From Alligator mississippiensis (lineage: Eukaryota; Chordata; Crocodylia; Alligatoridae): a stretch of DNA of 64,000 nt. This document shows, piece after piece, positions 44,655 through 55,096 of the stretch; position 1 is the first letter of the stretch; every line of letters starts with the position of its first letter. The position numbers were made by a program, and so were the translations under genes. The notes under the pieces were generated by a model. The model was not told where the DNA came from. It saw only the letters and a program-made list of their open reading frames with translations, and did no database searches. The stretch spans positions 42,825,892 to 42,889,891 of the forward strand of contig NC_081835.1 in NCBI RefSeq assembly GCF_030867095.1. The letters run 5' to 3'.

Positions 44655-44800
44655 GTTGATTATGTAGTTTTAGTAATAGATTAATCAAGGATTAGTTTGG
44701 GACGGTTTGGATTGGGGTGATCTAGCCTCAGGAAGGGGGTTGGACTACATGACATCCGGGGGAATCTTCCAGTCCTCCTTTTCTGATTCTACAGTGGGGA
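44655..44800 (+). mobile_element. CR1 3' tip
   Basis: 'gggggttggactacatgaca' followed by 'aatcttccagtcctcctttt' and 'ctgattctacag' is a diverged CR1 tail in plus orientation. Confidence 0.8.
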
Positions 44801-44821
44801 AGACAATCTGAAACCTACCAA

Positions 44822-44844
44822 CTGGGGGGGGGGGGCGGGGCGGG
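44822..44844. repeat. G-rich run
   Basis: A G-run of over ten bases followed by GGGGCGGGGCGGG. It may form a G-quadruplex; inference from composition. Confidence 0.7.
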
Positions 44845-45137
44845 TTTGCAAGTTCCTCTGCAGTAGCTGGTACTGGCCACTGTTGGGGACAGGATTCTGG
44901 GCTAGGTGGCATCAGCTTGATCCATTTTAGTGATTTCAAAATCTCTTGTCTTCAAATCGAATGTATGTTCAAGTGCCTGGACCTGGGCAGGAAGCCTTAT
45001 GCTTAAGCAAAAGACAGCCAACCAGGCACATGCCCAGCATTCACTGTGCAGGGTTCTCTAGGCAGGGGTACTTACAACTGAGTGGTTAAGTTGGCAGAAC
45101 TTTAAATCTACTATCTTGTGCCCGAGCAGCTGTAAAG

Positions 45138-46510
45138 TACAGGATGGGCAATTATTTAGGCTGGAGGGCCACTTAATAAGTTTTGGTAAGCTGTTGAGGG
45201 CCCAACATATAAAAATATTTCAGAAGATATCATTTTAACAAATTATAGATAAAAAACAAATCATGCACTAAAAATCAAACATCTACTATAACATATTTTA
45301 ATTTTATTCCACAATACAGTTTTGTTCTATTTATGGTTTTTTGAGTAGTGTATATAGAGGCAATTGCATAATAGCAGAAAATAAAGTCTTACTCTTGTAT
45401 ATTGTATGTGCAGGGGGTCAGGGGTGGAGTGGGTATGGTGGGGGGTTGGGATGTGTGTGTGGGGGAGTGTGGGGGTGGGATGCATGGCAGGGTGGAGGGG
45501 TGTGGGGTGCATGGGGGGGATGGGGTGCACATGTGTATGGGGGCATGCCTGTGTGCTAGGTCCCAGGAGCCAGCCAGGGTCAGGGAGGGAGGGGAGACAG
45601 GGGGCATGTGCAGCAGAACTTGCCCAAGTGCAGTCAATTCCCACCCCCCACCACCACCATCTGGCCCATGGCCGCCCCTGCAGCGCTCTTCATTGGGCCA
45701 GGCCCCACCCACTCCCACCCAGGGAAGTCTACACCATTCTCCCACCCACACCTGCCCTATGCTCACCAGACAGAACTGCTCCAGCCCCAGCCCCAGCCCT
45801 GACCAGTGTGCACAGCTTCCTGGCATGGCTGCTATCACAGCCTTACAGGCACTGCTCGGCTCCCCCACCTCCAGCAATTCCAGCTTCTCCTCCTCCTGCA
45901 CCTGCTGCATTGCTCCAGGGAGCAAGTAATGCAGGGAATACATGGGGATGCATGCCAGGCAGCATTTGCCCAGCTAGGGGGGGGGGCAGCTGCAGCCAGG
46001 TGGCTCCTGCCCCAGCACAGGGGGCTTCAGCTTCAGCTCTACCTTCAGCTCCCAGCTGCCTTCCACCTACTTGGCCGTCCAGCATAACAAGCAGCCACCA
46101 GTGGGTGGCTGAGTGGTTGGAAGGTGACCTGGAGCTGGAGCCTTACGCCCTATGGCAGGAGCCACCTGGCTGCAGCTTCCCCCCGCCTTGCTGGGCATCT
46201 GCTTCCTGGCATGCGTCCCCACATCTTCCTTGTGTTACCTGCTGCCCAAAGCAGCACAGCAGGGGCAGGTGAAGAAGGAGGAGCCGCTTGAGACATACCT
46301 GTGCAGCTGCCTGCCAGGAAGCTGTGAAGACAGGCTGGGGCCAAGCCAGAGCTGCCAAGTATGGCGAGGGCTGCCCCAGGTGGGAGCAGGTGGGACTCAG
46401 TCCCATGCTGAGGCTAGATGTAATCAACTGGTGGGTGCCTGCCTGTGGGCCAGATCCAATCAGTTGGCAGGCTGGACTTGACTCACGAGCTGTATTTTGC
46501 ACCCCCTGCT
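45138..46510. mobile_element. hAT-like element with GC-rich core
   Basis: The left end CAGGATGGGCAATTATTTAG and the right end, read as complement CAGGGGGTGCAAAATACAGC, both resemble the hAT consensus CAGGGGTGGGCAAA. 'ctggagggccacttaataag' on the left and 'gtgggccagatccaatcag' on the right fit ends of known hAT elements of this type. An A/T-rich left arm (45190-45400) is followed by a G-rich then C-rich core. No clear 8-bp target duplication was found. The long frames in the core (for example 45406-46272) are low-complexity. Confidence 0.6.
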
Positions 46511-46639
46511 CTAACATGAGGTGTCTCTTTTTGTTCCTCTACCATCTCACTTGCTTCATTTGTATGAAAATGACACTGGCCATCAAACCCAGCTGTGACT
46601 AAAGAGTCTTGGCCATGACTGAAACCATCTCCTTTCAGG

Positions 46640-46815
46640 CTTATAGGAAGCATAGCCTTGTGGTTACAGGACAAGTCTGAGAGACAAGAGATCTGTTCTC
46701 TGCTCTGCTGAAGACTTGCTAGATCACCTTGGAAACTTCCCTTAAATTCTCCTGTACATGGAGCTAATGAATCTCTGCCATACGGGGGTATTGTATAAAG
46801 AAGTTAAGTAACATG
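46640..46815 (+). repeat. MIR-like SINE
   Basis: 'agccttgtggttacaggaca', 'gagatctgttctctgctctg', 'gatcaccttggaaacttccc' and 'atggagctaatgaatctctg' follow the MIR 5', core and 3' order, and the copy is close to full length. Confidence 0.75.
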
Positions 46816-47730
46816 TGTGAGGATACACCAGGAGACTATAGTGATAAGATCACTACGGGATAGATAGAGGACAGGATGTGGACAGTGTATGTAAAGCATA
46901 TGTTGTATAAATGTGACAAATCAAACTGCCTGTGCTGATCATCATGTGTCTGCAGGGTGTGTGGGGGTCATTGAGAGGATGGGAATTATCCTGAGATAAT
47001 CTTATTTTTCCAGCTGGGACTTATTCCCAAGAGAGCATTCAAGGGAGGCAGATGAATGCAGTGGCTTGGTTATAATGAGTGTAAAGCCACAGAAATGAAT
47101 TCTAGGGTAAAATCCATAATACACCGTAGAGGTCTTCACCTTGGATTTTGCTGCACACCAAAATTCGGAGCCTGGCCTCCAGAGTAAAATGCAAAGAAAT
47201 GAAGGACCCTGGGCTCTCTACACAGTCAGTGGAGAAGAGTTAGAAGTCCCTGAAGGGTGATACACATAAGTCCATATGCCAGATTTAAAAGAGGTCTAGA
47301 GCTAGCTAGTAGGACACGCTGAGCACAGCAGGCTTTGGGCTCCTACACCACTCCAGAGCTTAGTCTCCTGAAATCAGGACTGCCTCCATCCATTCAAGAT
47401 TTGTTTCTGAGGGCAGGCACCTTACCTCTACCACCCACTATGTCACACTGAGGAACCAGGTGTTCACTACCTAGTGGAATGCTCAAACCATTTGCTCTTA
47501 CATAAAAGGTGGGCAGCATCAGAGCCACACTCTTCGGGATAAAATCTTTACTGAAAGTGACCATGGTTACTGTGCTCTGTCTTGGCCTCAGTGCAGCTGG
47601 TGCTCCGAGTACCTCCTTGGATCAGGGGCTTGGGCAAAATTTAGGTGTTGTTCTCCTGTGTATATCTGCTTCAGGGTACATCTTAGATGGGAGCAAGGCA
47701 CGTGCTCAGAGAAGGGTGCTGCTGTGCAGG
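46816..47730. other. Unassigned non-coding sequence
   Basis: No family recognised. Confidence 0.4.
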
Positions 47731-47734
47731 TACT

Positions 47735-48130
47735 GGGTGCATCTACATGTACAATTCACTCATAGCAATAAACTCTGGCACATACTGTACTGGAGTTTGT
47801 TCCCAGGTATGCTGTTTGAATATGCGCCCAGGACCACAGCACATTGAGCCAGGTTGAAGCAGCCCTGATTGGCAGGGGGCCTAGGGGGTCAGCCAACCAG
47901 CTCAGGGCTGCTCTGACCTAGCCCAGCTTGTTGATGAGGGGCTGGCTGGGCCATGAAGGTGCTCCAGTGTGCAGCTAGCCACCAGGTAGCCCCTGCACTG
48001 AGGCACCCTCATGCCCCGCCAGCTCCATCATTGTCTACACATGCATTGCTGCAGAATAAAAAACTCCACAACAAGATAGTACTTGTATTTGCAAGTAACT
48101 CTGCAGTAAACATCTTGTGTAGATGCACCC
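47735..48130. mobile_element. MITE with GGGYRYRTCTACAC ends
   Basis: A 396-bp element. The left end is GGGTGCATCTACATGTACA and the right end is the complement of GGGTGCATCTACACAAGATG. ACT triplets lie at 47732-47734 and 48131-48133. The 100 bp at the right contains a nested end-like 'tgtctacacatgcattgctg' (48033), so a shorter unit may sit inside. The middle is GC-rich. Confidence 0.85.
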
Positions 48131-48134
48131 ACTA

Positions 48135-48470
48135 AAGTCTACATTTAGGCACTGAGGGGATTGATTTTTAAAAGTAAAATGCAGGCACCAAATGAGTTGA
48201 GGGAACCACTGGGTTTTGCAGCTAGTGGGGGCTTCCTGGATCACTTTTTTAGGTTCCAAAATTCTACCTAAGTCCCATTTTAAGCACCTATGTTGCCTCT
48301 CCAGATCTCATCCCTTGTCCCTGCTCTGACACTTGGTGCACTCCCCTGACAAACCCAACACATGCCCAAAAGAGGCACTGTGTTAGTTGGACCCAACTCA
48401 TCCCATATCTGTATAGATCAGGCTCTTTAGTGGGACTTTTTGGCACTTTTATCTAATAGCTGATTGAATC
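48135..48470. other. Unassigned non-coding sequence
   Basis: Nothing recognised. Confidence 0.35.
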
Positions 48471-48474
48471 AGGG

Positions 48475-48545
48475 TTTGATTCTTTTCTCACTTGCACTGG
48501 TGTAAATCAGGTGTAGCCCTGTGGAAGTCACTGAGCTTCCACACG
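48475..48545. repeat. Old amniote-type repeat patch
   Basis: 'ttgcactggtgtaaatcagg' followed by 'tgtggaagtca' belongs to the same class as 29330. Confidence 0.5.
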
Positions 48546-48549
48546 TGCC

Positions 48550-49715
48550 AGGACAGAGCTGAGCATCATGAGTGATGCACATTGCTGTTGCTCTGCTGTG
48601 TCTTTAGTGGCTCAGGCTCCTGCATCCAATATCACACAACCAGTCCGTTCCAAAAAAGGGACTAGTCATGCTCAGCTTGCCTCAGGATGGAGGTGGGACA
48701 TTGTTCCACTGAGACAATCCCTCCAGGGTGAAGTTCTCCGCTGCACTGGGGCTTCCATAGTGCCTAGGCTGTGTGCAGGCTCTTTGTGCATCAGTGCATT
48801 TCAGCCAACTTCTTTCTTCAGCTTTATGATTTACAACCACCTGCAAACTCATTCTTCCTGGAACAGCTGCCTCAGGCTGTCCCAGAGGCCCAGCTGGGGT
48901 ATTTAGATCCACATGACCCACAGCCCCTTCTTGTATCTATTTCTCATTGATTCACTTAATTTTCCATGAACTGCACTCTCCCTGGGAGCTGTTGGGTTAA
49001 TGATGCCCATCCCACCCACTTCTTATCGGGAGGATTATGGATGATCCAGTAACTCTCTGCAGCTTTTCAGCCCTCTCTCTCTTTAGTTAATGTTAAGTCT
49101 GGATGTACTATCTCTTCTTCAAATGAGGCTATTGATCCCACACATAAGCCTCTCCATTATCAGCAAATCAGCTCTTCAAACAAGTTTTACTTTTAAGCTA
49201 TGCTCAGTATTGATCCATTGTCCATAGGGCCGGATGTGAGTGAGGAATTGATTCCTTTTCTATGTTGTTTTCTTCCCTGATATTCATCAGATTCCAGTAA
49301 AAACACATCCAAGATATTCCTCACCTCATTTCTCGAAGGTGACTGTAAAAACCTTCACTGCTTCTTTTCCCACCATGCGCAGACACAACAAAGCCTTACA
49401 CTTTCTGTGACTCTTCCTTTAAGTCCAAAGCCACAAAGTGAATCAAAACTCCCTCCGATTTCAGCAGCCTTTTTCCCATGGGATTGCTCCTCAAAGGCAT
49501 TTGTTTTTCCCATCTTGTTTAAAGTGGAGCCCTCACCTGACACACTGTATGTGAGAGGCAGCCAAGTGGGGGCTATTGCTTTGTTATGGAGAATTGTGAG
49601 TTGCACAAGTAGGACAGCTACCCCAGGGACCATTTCTGTATGAACAGAGTACAGGATTATTTTCTGATAGTCTGCTTAGTGTGGTGTGTCATCTCCTGCT
49701 GGGCACAGAACCACG
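48550..49715. other. Unassigned non-coding sequence
   Basis: No family recognised. Confidence 0.4.
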
Positions 49716-49725
49716 TACTTTAGAG

Positions 49726-50064
49726 CAGAGGTGCTCATGCTACCCAGTTCTGTGGCCAGATGAGTAGCACAGAGATGGTCCATGGGCTGAACTCCAAGTG
49801 TGAGGTCAGCCCAGGGGCCAGATGCAGTGTGCGGTTGATCTGGCATGCTAGAATTAACCCCATGCATCATGCTGTCTGGTACACTGAGTCATGTCATCCA
49901 GCCCATGGGACTTCCCATAGGTCCAGAAATTTGGCAGTCAGAGGGTGGTGGTAGCATGAATTGCCACAGCTCTGGGAGTAATAAACACTGCCAATTTCTG
50001 GACCCATGGGGAGCCCTGTGGGCTGGATGACATGGTGCTACAGGTCATAGGTTGAACAGCAGTG
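49726..50064. mobile_element. Foldback hAT MITE with perfect 8-bp target duplication
   Basis: A 339-bp element. The left end is CAGAGGTGCTCATGCTACC and the right end, as complement, is CACTGCTGTTCAACCTATG, both related to hAT ends CAGNGGTTCTCAACC. CTTTAGAG occurs at 49718-49725 and 50065-50072. Inside, about 49885-49938 pairs with about 49985-50035 ('catccagcccatgggacttc' against 'gtgggctggatgacatgg'), making a long imperfect hairpin. Confidence 0.93.
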
Positions 50065-50104
50065 CTTTAGAGGAAGGAGCAAAAAAAAAATCTTTCAGTA
50101 GGTT

Positions 50105-50220
50105 TATTCCTGCTCCCTATATTCCCAGCTCTACTACTAGTCTCCTGTGTGACCTTCGGAAGTCACTTCATCGCCTTGGGCCTCAGTTTCACTAGCTGTA
50201 AATGCGGAGTAATACCTTCT
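50105..50220 (+). repeat. MIR-like SINE
   Basis: 'tgtgtgaccttcggaagtca' followed by 'cttcatcgccttgggcctca' and 'gtttcactagctgtaaatg' is the MIR core and 3' block, well preserved. Confidence 0.85.
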
Positions 50221-50224
50221 GCTC

Positions 50225-50635
50225 TTCCTCACCTGGAGCAAAGCCTTAAAGCAAAACCAGAGAGAAATCCACATGCATCCTAGCCACCTAGCAATGGTAT
50301 TTATAGACTCTTTGGCACCTGGCAGGGCATTGTTTTTGCCCTGGGAGAATTTCCCCCACTTCTGGGCAGTTTTTTCCACTGCAAGAATTTTCTTTACTAA
50401 GGCTGGTGACAGATGCTGACGCAGGAGTGTCTCTACAAAGTAACAATGAAACACTGAAGAAATGCTAAACTAGCACTGCATAGTGAAGTGGAGAGTGGTG
50501 CTTCCCTGGAATTTCCAGTGGTTTGGAATTCAAGGCCAAGAAGTTCCTGGCCATTTTACCATTCTTTTTAAAGTAACACTACTGTACTCTAGTTAGAATT
50601 TTTTCCTTTCAGATAGGAACTTTAAAGGTACCCAA
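50225..50635. other. Unassigned non-coding sequence
   Basis: Nothing recognised. Confidence 0.35.
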
Positions 50636-50639
50636 GCAT

Positions 50640-50880
50640 GTTAGGTACATGCAGAGCTGACCCGAGCAGGTTATGGGGCCCGGGAAGCATCAGCTCATGC
50701 AGGGCCCCGCCTCCACCCCGATTCCACATGCCCTGGATGCGAAGAAGCCGCTGCTACCAGTGCACCTTGAGGAATGACTACAAAATCTTCCATGACCTCA
50801 AGGGGCCCCAAAGCACGGGGCCTGGGGTGGTCACCCCAATTTGCACCCAGCTAGGTATGGCCCTGGGTACATGAGTCCCA
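50640..50880 (+). repeat. Unclassified repeat containing a 37-bp motif shared with 55055
   Basis: GC-rich ends ('atggggcccgggaagc', 'gccccaaagcacggggcc') flank a 37-bp stretch at 50761-50797 (TGCACCTTG to CATGACC). That stretch is identical to the complement of 55055-55091. It translates to CTLRNDYKIFHD in both copies. The end 'ctaggtatggccctggg' looks like a DNA-transposon border. Family unknown. Confidence 0.5.
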
Positions 50881-50882
50881 CT

Positions 50883-51333
50883 GGGCGCATCTATATATTC
50901 ATTAATGTGCTTTTGCTACTGTGCATTGAGATTAGTACCTCTAATATGAGGTACTATATAAAGGCACATTAGGCTGCCCAAATGCACAGTAGCAAAAGCA
51001 AATGCCTTTTTAGTGATGCAGACAAGGTTCTTTGGGTGAATCTGATATCTTCTATTAGACCAACTTAAATAGTTGGAAAACAATTTTGGCAAACAAATTT
51101 TTTTCCAACTATTTAAGTTGGTCTAATAAAAGATATCGGATTCACCCAAAAAGCCTTGTCTGCCTATGTCCTTAGACCAACACGGCTACAACCTACACCC
51201 CTTTTTAGTGATGCTTAATGCACAGTAGACTAATTCTACTGTACATTAACGTATTAGCACAGTTTTTGACATGACACTTCAATGCGCAGTAGAATAGGCT
51301 ACAGCATATTCAAGTGCATATGTAGATGCATCC
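50883..51333. mobile_element. MITE with GGGYRYRTCTACAC ends, carrying a nested insertion
   Basis: The left end is GGGCGCATCTATATATTC and the right end is the complement of GGATGCATCTACATATGC. ACT triplets lie at 50880-50882 and 51334-51336. The interior has 'gctactgtgca' and 'attaatgtgc' palindromic words. After removing the nested 51020-51199 segment and one repeat copy, the MITE is about 256 bp, close to the 267 bp of the copy at 28287. Confidence 0.85.
51020..51199 (+). mobile_element. Repeat family A insertion with hairpin structure and 15-bp target duplication
   Basis: CCTTTTTAGTGATGC occurs at 51005-51019 and 51200-51214, a 15-bp direct repeat typical of target-primed retroposition. 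Between them, the left arm (about 51020-51081) is the inverted copy of the right arm (about 51101-51163), separated by about 19 bases. The right part continues to the family 3' end 'accaacacggctacaacc'. Other family A copies (15037, 23452) lack the inverted arm. Confidence 0.8.
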
Positions 51334-51339
51334 ACTGAA

Positions 51340-51695
51340 ACTCAGTGGGAGGAAGGCATCTAAATTCACCTATTAAAAATGCAGAATTCCCTAAAGTGAA
51401 TAAGTACTAAACAGTTAGTGCCTTTGAACTGGCTGAGTTTAGTCCCCACACCAGTGTGTTACCAGCATAACAACTGATCTTGGAGAGAGAGCAGAACTGG
51501 AACCTATGACCTACAGAGCTATACTGTATAAAGGCTGAAGTCAAAGTGAAGCAGCTTGCAATGTACTAACAAGGAAGTATCCTGTGCTGTCTATGGCCTG
51601 TATCTCTCAGAACACCAGTGCAGTCAGAAGCCAGAGGCCTCACATCACCTAGTATAATTAGTTCATTGACTAAGTGCTAGCTTCAATTTAGTTAT
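51340..51695. other. Unassigned non-coding sequence
   Basis: Nothing recognised. Confidence 0.35.
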
Positions 51696-51699
51696 CAAT

Positions 51700-51850
51700 G
51701 AGCACATCTACAGGAGACTTTTACTGCAGAATTGCCTAATTAGCTCTGCAGTAAAGTCTCTACATCTACACTAGGCAGAAGTAAACTAATTAACTTCGCC
51801 ATAGGTTAGTACTTGTAAGCACAAGCCCTGCTGCTCAACGTGCAGGCTCC
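51700..51850. mobile_element. Truncated MITE of the GGGYRYRTCTACAC group
   Basis: Starts GAGCACATCTACAGG and continues 'cttttactgcagaattgcct', 'aattagctctgcagtaaagt' and 'gtaaactaattaacttcgcc'. It matches the interior of 56714-57078 block for block. The right end is missing or replaced after about 51850. Confidence 0.7.
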
Positions 51851-52167
51851 TTTGCAGCCTGCAACAGCCCACTAAGTGGCGAGCACCCCCATGGTGCTCT
51901 GCTACATTATGATAAAACTGTAAGCCAACAGAAGTGACAGTGGACATTCCCTGGGGCTGTCCCATTGATCATCAGTGATGCTGGTGGGATAGAGAGGGCA
52001 CATGCCTCTGAGAATACCCCAGTTCATTTCACCCCAGTCTATCACCCCACACATTTAAAGTGTGGCTCTGTTCTGTAAAGGAGCTTCCTAAATCCATCCC
52101 CTTTCCTGCTCTGAGACCTGCTCCCTGCTTGTGTCTGAGCTAGTTGTGCTGATGGCAGTGACTCAGG

Positions 52168-52584
52168 GGCTGTGTCCAGATGTGCAGAGGAGTGTGCTTG
52201 CAGTGGCAAAAATAGTAGTGGCACAAATTTATGCCTCTACTTTTTGCCACAGCGCACACCCTTGTACATGTGCTTTGTGAAGGGACAAATTGTTCCGCTT
52301 TAGGCAAGCTGCCTGTGCCCAGCTCTTCCCAGCTCCTGATGTTTGCCAGCAGCCAGAGATCTCCCTGGAGAACTAAGCCTCTGTCTTTGGGTGCACACTT
52401 CTGTCGCATGCACTGAGCTGTGCTTTTTCCTGGTGCTTTTTTTTTTTTTTTTTGCTACTGGGATTTCCCAATAGCAAATGTTGGCCCCGCACTGCAACTT
52501 TGCAACACAGGGCATGTTTTAACATTCTCTGTGTGTGGTTTGTATTGCCAAAAACTACATGCCCCTGCTCATCTGGATGTGGCC
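52168..52584. mobile_element. MITE, TIR GGCYGYGTCCAGATG
   Basis: A 417-bp element. The left end is GGCTGTGTCCAGATGTGCAG and the right end is the complement of GGCCACATCCAGATGAGCAG. AGG triplets at 52165-52167 and 52585-52587 give a 3-bp target duplication. The interior includes a poly-T run (52438-52453). It resembles the GGGYRYRTCTACAC group in having GG ends, a YATCYA-like core and 3-bp duplication. Confidence 0.85.
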
Positions 52585-52589
52585 AGGGT

Positions 52590-54985
52590 GGGCAAATACA
52601 GACACAAGAAAAGGAGCTGGTAGCTGTCCCATCTCAAATATCTTCAGCTGGGTTGTCTACTACATTCCAAGCAGTTATACTTGTGCTAATCTATGAGCCT
52701 CAGAGGTCACTGGAGTGACAAGGAGGGCAGGGCCCCAATGGCAGTGGAGTGGTTGCAGATATTTATTAATGGTCCTGTCTCTTTTGCCAGTAAATGTCTT
52801 CGTCTGACAGGTTCTCTTCCTACCAAGCAATTAGAGCACTTCTCATGCAGCTAAAGCCTTTCATGTCTTTTAACCCCCTGTAAGATGTGCTGGCAGTAAT
52901 GGCTTGAATTGCTCTGCCAGGAGTGTCTGACTGCTTTATTTAACAATGCACAATGTGTCAATGCAAATGAGTGCAATAAACAGTGAAGGGAGGGGAGAGA
53001 CCTCTGCTTAACCTGCAGGCTGGAGATCCTGCAAAGTGTTATTAGTGCTGGCTCAGCCAGAAGTACCCTTTAGTTCTGAAGGGAGAATGCAAGCAAGCAT
53101 GTTTAGAGGTTCAGAAAAGTAGCATACACACATAGCTTGTCTGGCCATTGACCAGAAGCCCCAGATCTTCAGGAACATGTATATCTCAGTTCCAATCTAC
53201 CTCAGCCCCAAGGTGCTCAAGCTGCCAGTGAACCACAGGCCTAAACTGCCACACCACTTGTTAATGCAGACCTGTGCACCCCACCACTGCACCAACCCAC
53301 AGTCCTTCTGATGCTGCAGTATCAGGTCCTCACTGTGATAACCTGCACTCACATGCAGGGTGAGGCCTCCCCACTCAGAAAGACTTTCCCTCCCTTATGT
53401 ACTTGCAGCCTGCTTGGCTCCTCTCTCCTGGATTCCCACTGGTCTGTGCCATATCAAAATCCACTTATGGGACTTGCAGCGGAGCAGCAGCACTCTGCTC
53501 AACATCATCTGTCCCTGAACACAGCCTAGGACTCTGAACCTTGCTTCTTGTCTGATATGCAGCCTTGACACTCACAGCTATCAATCAAGGAATACTGGCC
53601 AAAACAACAGTCCTCTGCTATCTCCATCCTGGAGGGAGAGATACACACACACAGCTCTGCCAGCACCGCTCAGTATTGACCCACAGCCCACAGCTATCCC
53701 CGCCCTTGGCTTTCCATACACAGACTTCTGTGGGTGTCCTGAGATCTTGACCTGCTGCCCCCTGCTACCCAACCCTGCATCTCTACTTGAAATGAGTAGT
53801 GGCAAACTTTGTGTTGTGGTCCCAGAATTAGAATAAGAAGCCACCATACTCATTTTCAACAGTGACCAGGACCTTTATTAGAATTAAGGCTACTAGGACC
53901 AAACAAGGCAACTATGGCATTAACTAAATGAATTCTCAATCTTTTCTTTCCAAGCCTTCCTAGGCCCATCCTCCCATGTAAGTAAGAGAAAGCCACCTCT
54001 CCCTCCCCTGCTGCTGGAATCTAGCCAGCCTTCCCATCTAACAGTATGTGAAGGGCAGGGATGTTCATTTCTCATGCTGAAAGCCCCTGCACTCCTGAGC
54101 CCTGTGTCTCCTTGCATGATGGTTCTCACCCCCCATGTCCAAGTTCCCATCTGCAATCTCTACTCTCCACACAGTCCCTCTCTGCATTCCCATGAGCCCA
54201 GCTCCTTGGTCAGAGTTTCTTTGGGGCCCATTAAGAGCTGCAGCAGAGGCATCTCTGTTCCCCTAGAGTTCCCCGCATGTTGGCAGAGTGCTCTATACTT
54301 AAGTAATCTCATGGCCCTTTGGACCACTGCCAGATGAAAGAGCTTCTTCTATGCTAAAATGAAACAAAGGGCTTCTGCTCTTCCTCTACAGGAGACACCA
54401 AGGAGAGGTTAATTTATCCTGAGAAAAGAATAAAGAAAGATGGCCTCTTCTGCAAAGCCAAGATGGTAGGGGACAAGAAGGACTCATTGAAAGCTCCTTC
54501 CTTAGTCAGTGCAGATTGCAGGGTGAAAACTAGTCCCATGGAAGAGAAGCCTACCATTCTATCTGAGGGGGTTATGGTTGACCCCTTCTAGTCTGTGATG
54601 TTATGGAGGCGAGGCTTCCAAAAAGGTTACTGTAAGTCAAAAATAAGACATTATCATATATCATTATCAACAGAAAATGCATTGCAATGAATGAGTAGAA
54701 GGAACTCCTGCTCCAGAGCCCCTTCTGCTTGCTCATGCTCACACAGGCTCTGCCTTCCCAGTGCTGCTGCTGCCTTGCTACAAGCACCCCATCTGGATTT
54801 TTACTTCTGCATCCTGTCAATGGGTTTTGTATCTCAAGGGGGCAGAACAAACCTTGGTCAGGTTCCTTCTTTTCCAGTAATCAGAAAAATACATCTCAGT
54901 CTCCATGGTCAAGTGTGGTTGTAAGTGTCCCAGTCCTCACAGATAAAATATTGCATATGGGAACTAGGAGTGGTGGTGGGGAGCC
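52590..54985. other. Unassigned non-coding sequence
   Basis: No family was recognised over 2.4 kb. Short open frames only, none with a domain. Confidence 0.4.
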
Positions 54986-55054
54986 CCATTTTTCTCTGCT
55001 TTTGCTCTTCATGCTCTACTCTCTGCCATGTTTTGTTCAATAGGATGCTGATCT

Positions 55055-55091
55055 GGTCATGGAAGATTTTGTAGTCATTCCTCAAGGTGCA
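55055..55091 (-). repeat. 37-bp motif, inverted copy of 50761-50797
   Basis: Exact complement of 50761-50797 over 37 bases. Its left neighbour (54990-55054) does not match the other copy, and the hAT element begins six bases to the right. Confidence 0.85.
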
Positions 55092-55096
55092 GACAT

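Noticed and set aside
45406..46272. 288-codon open frame on the plus strand
   Set aside because: It covers G-rich and C-rich low-complexity DNA inside a hAT-like element, with overlapping frames on both strands and no known motif.
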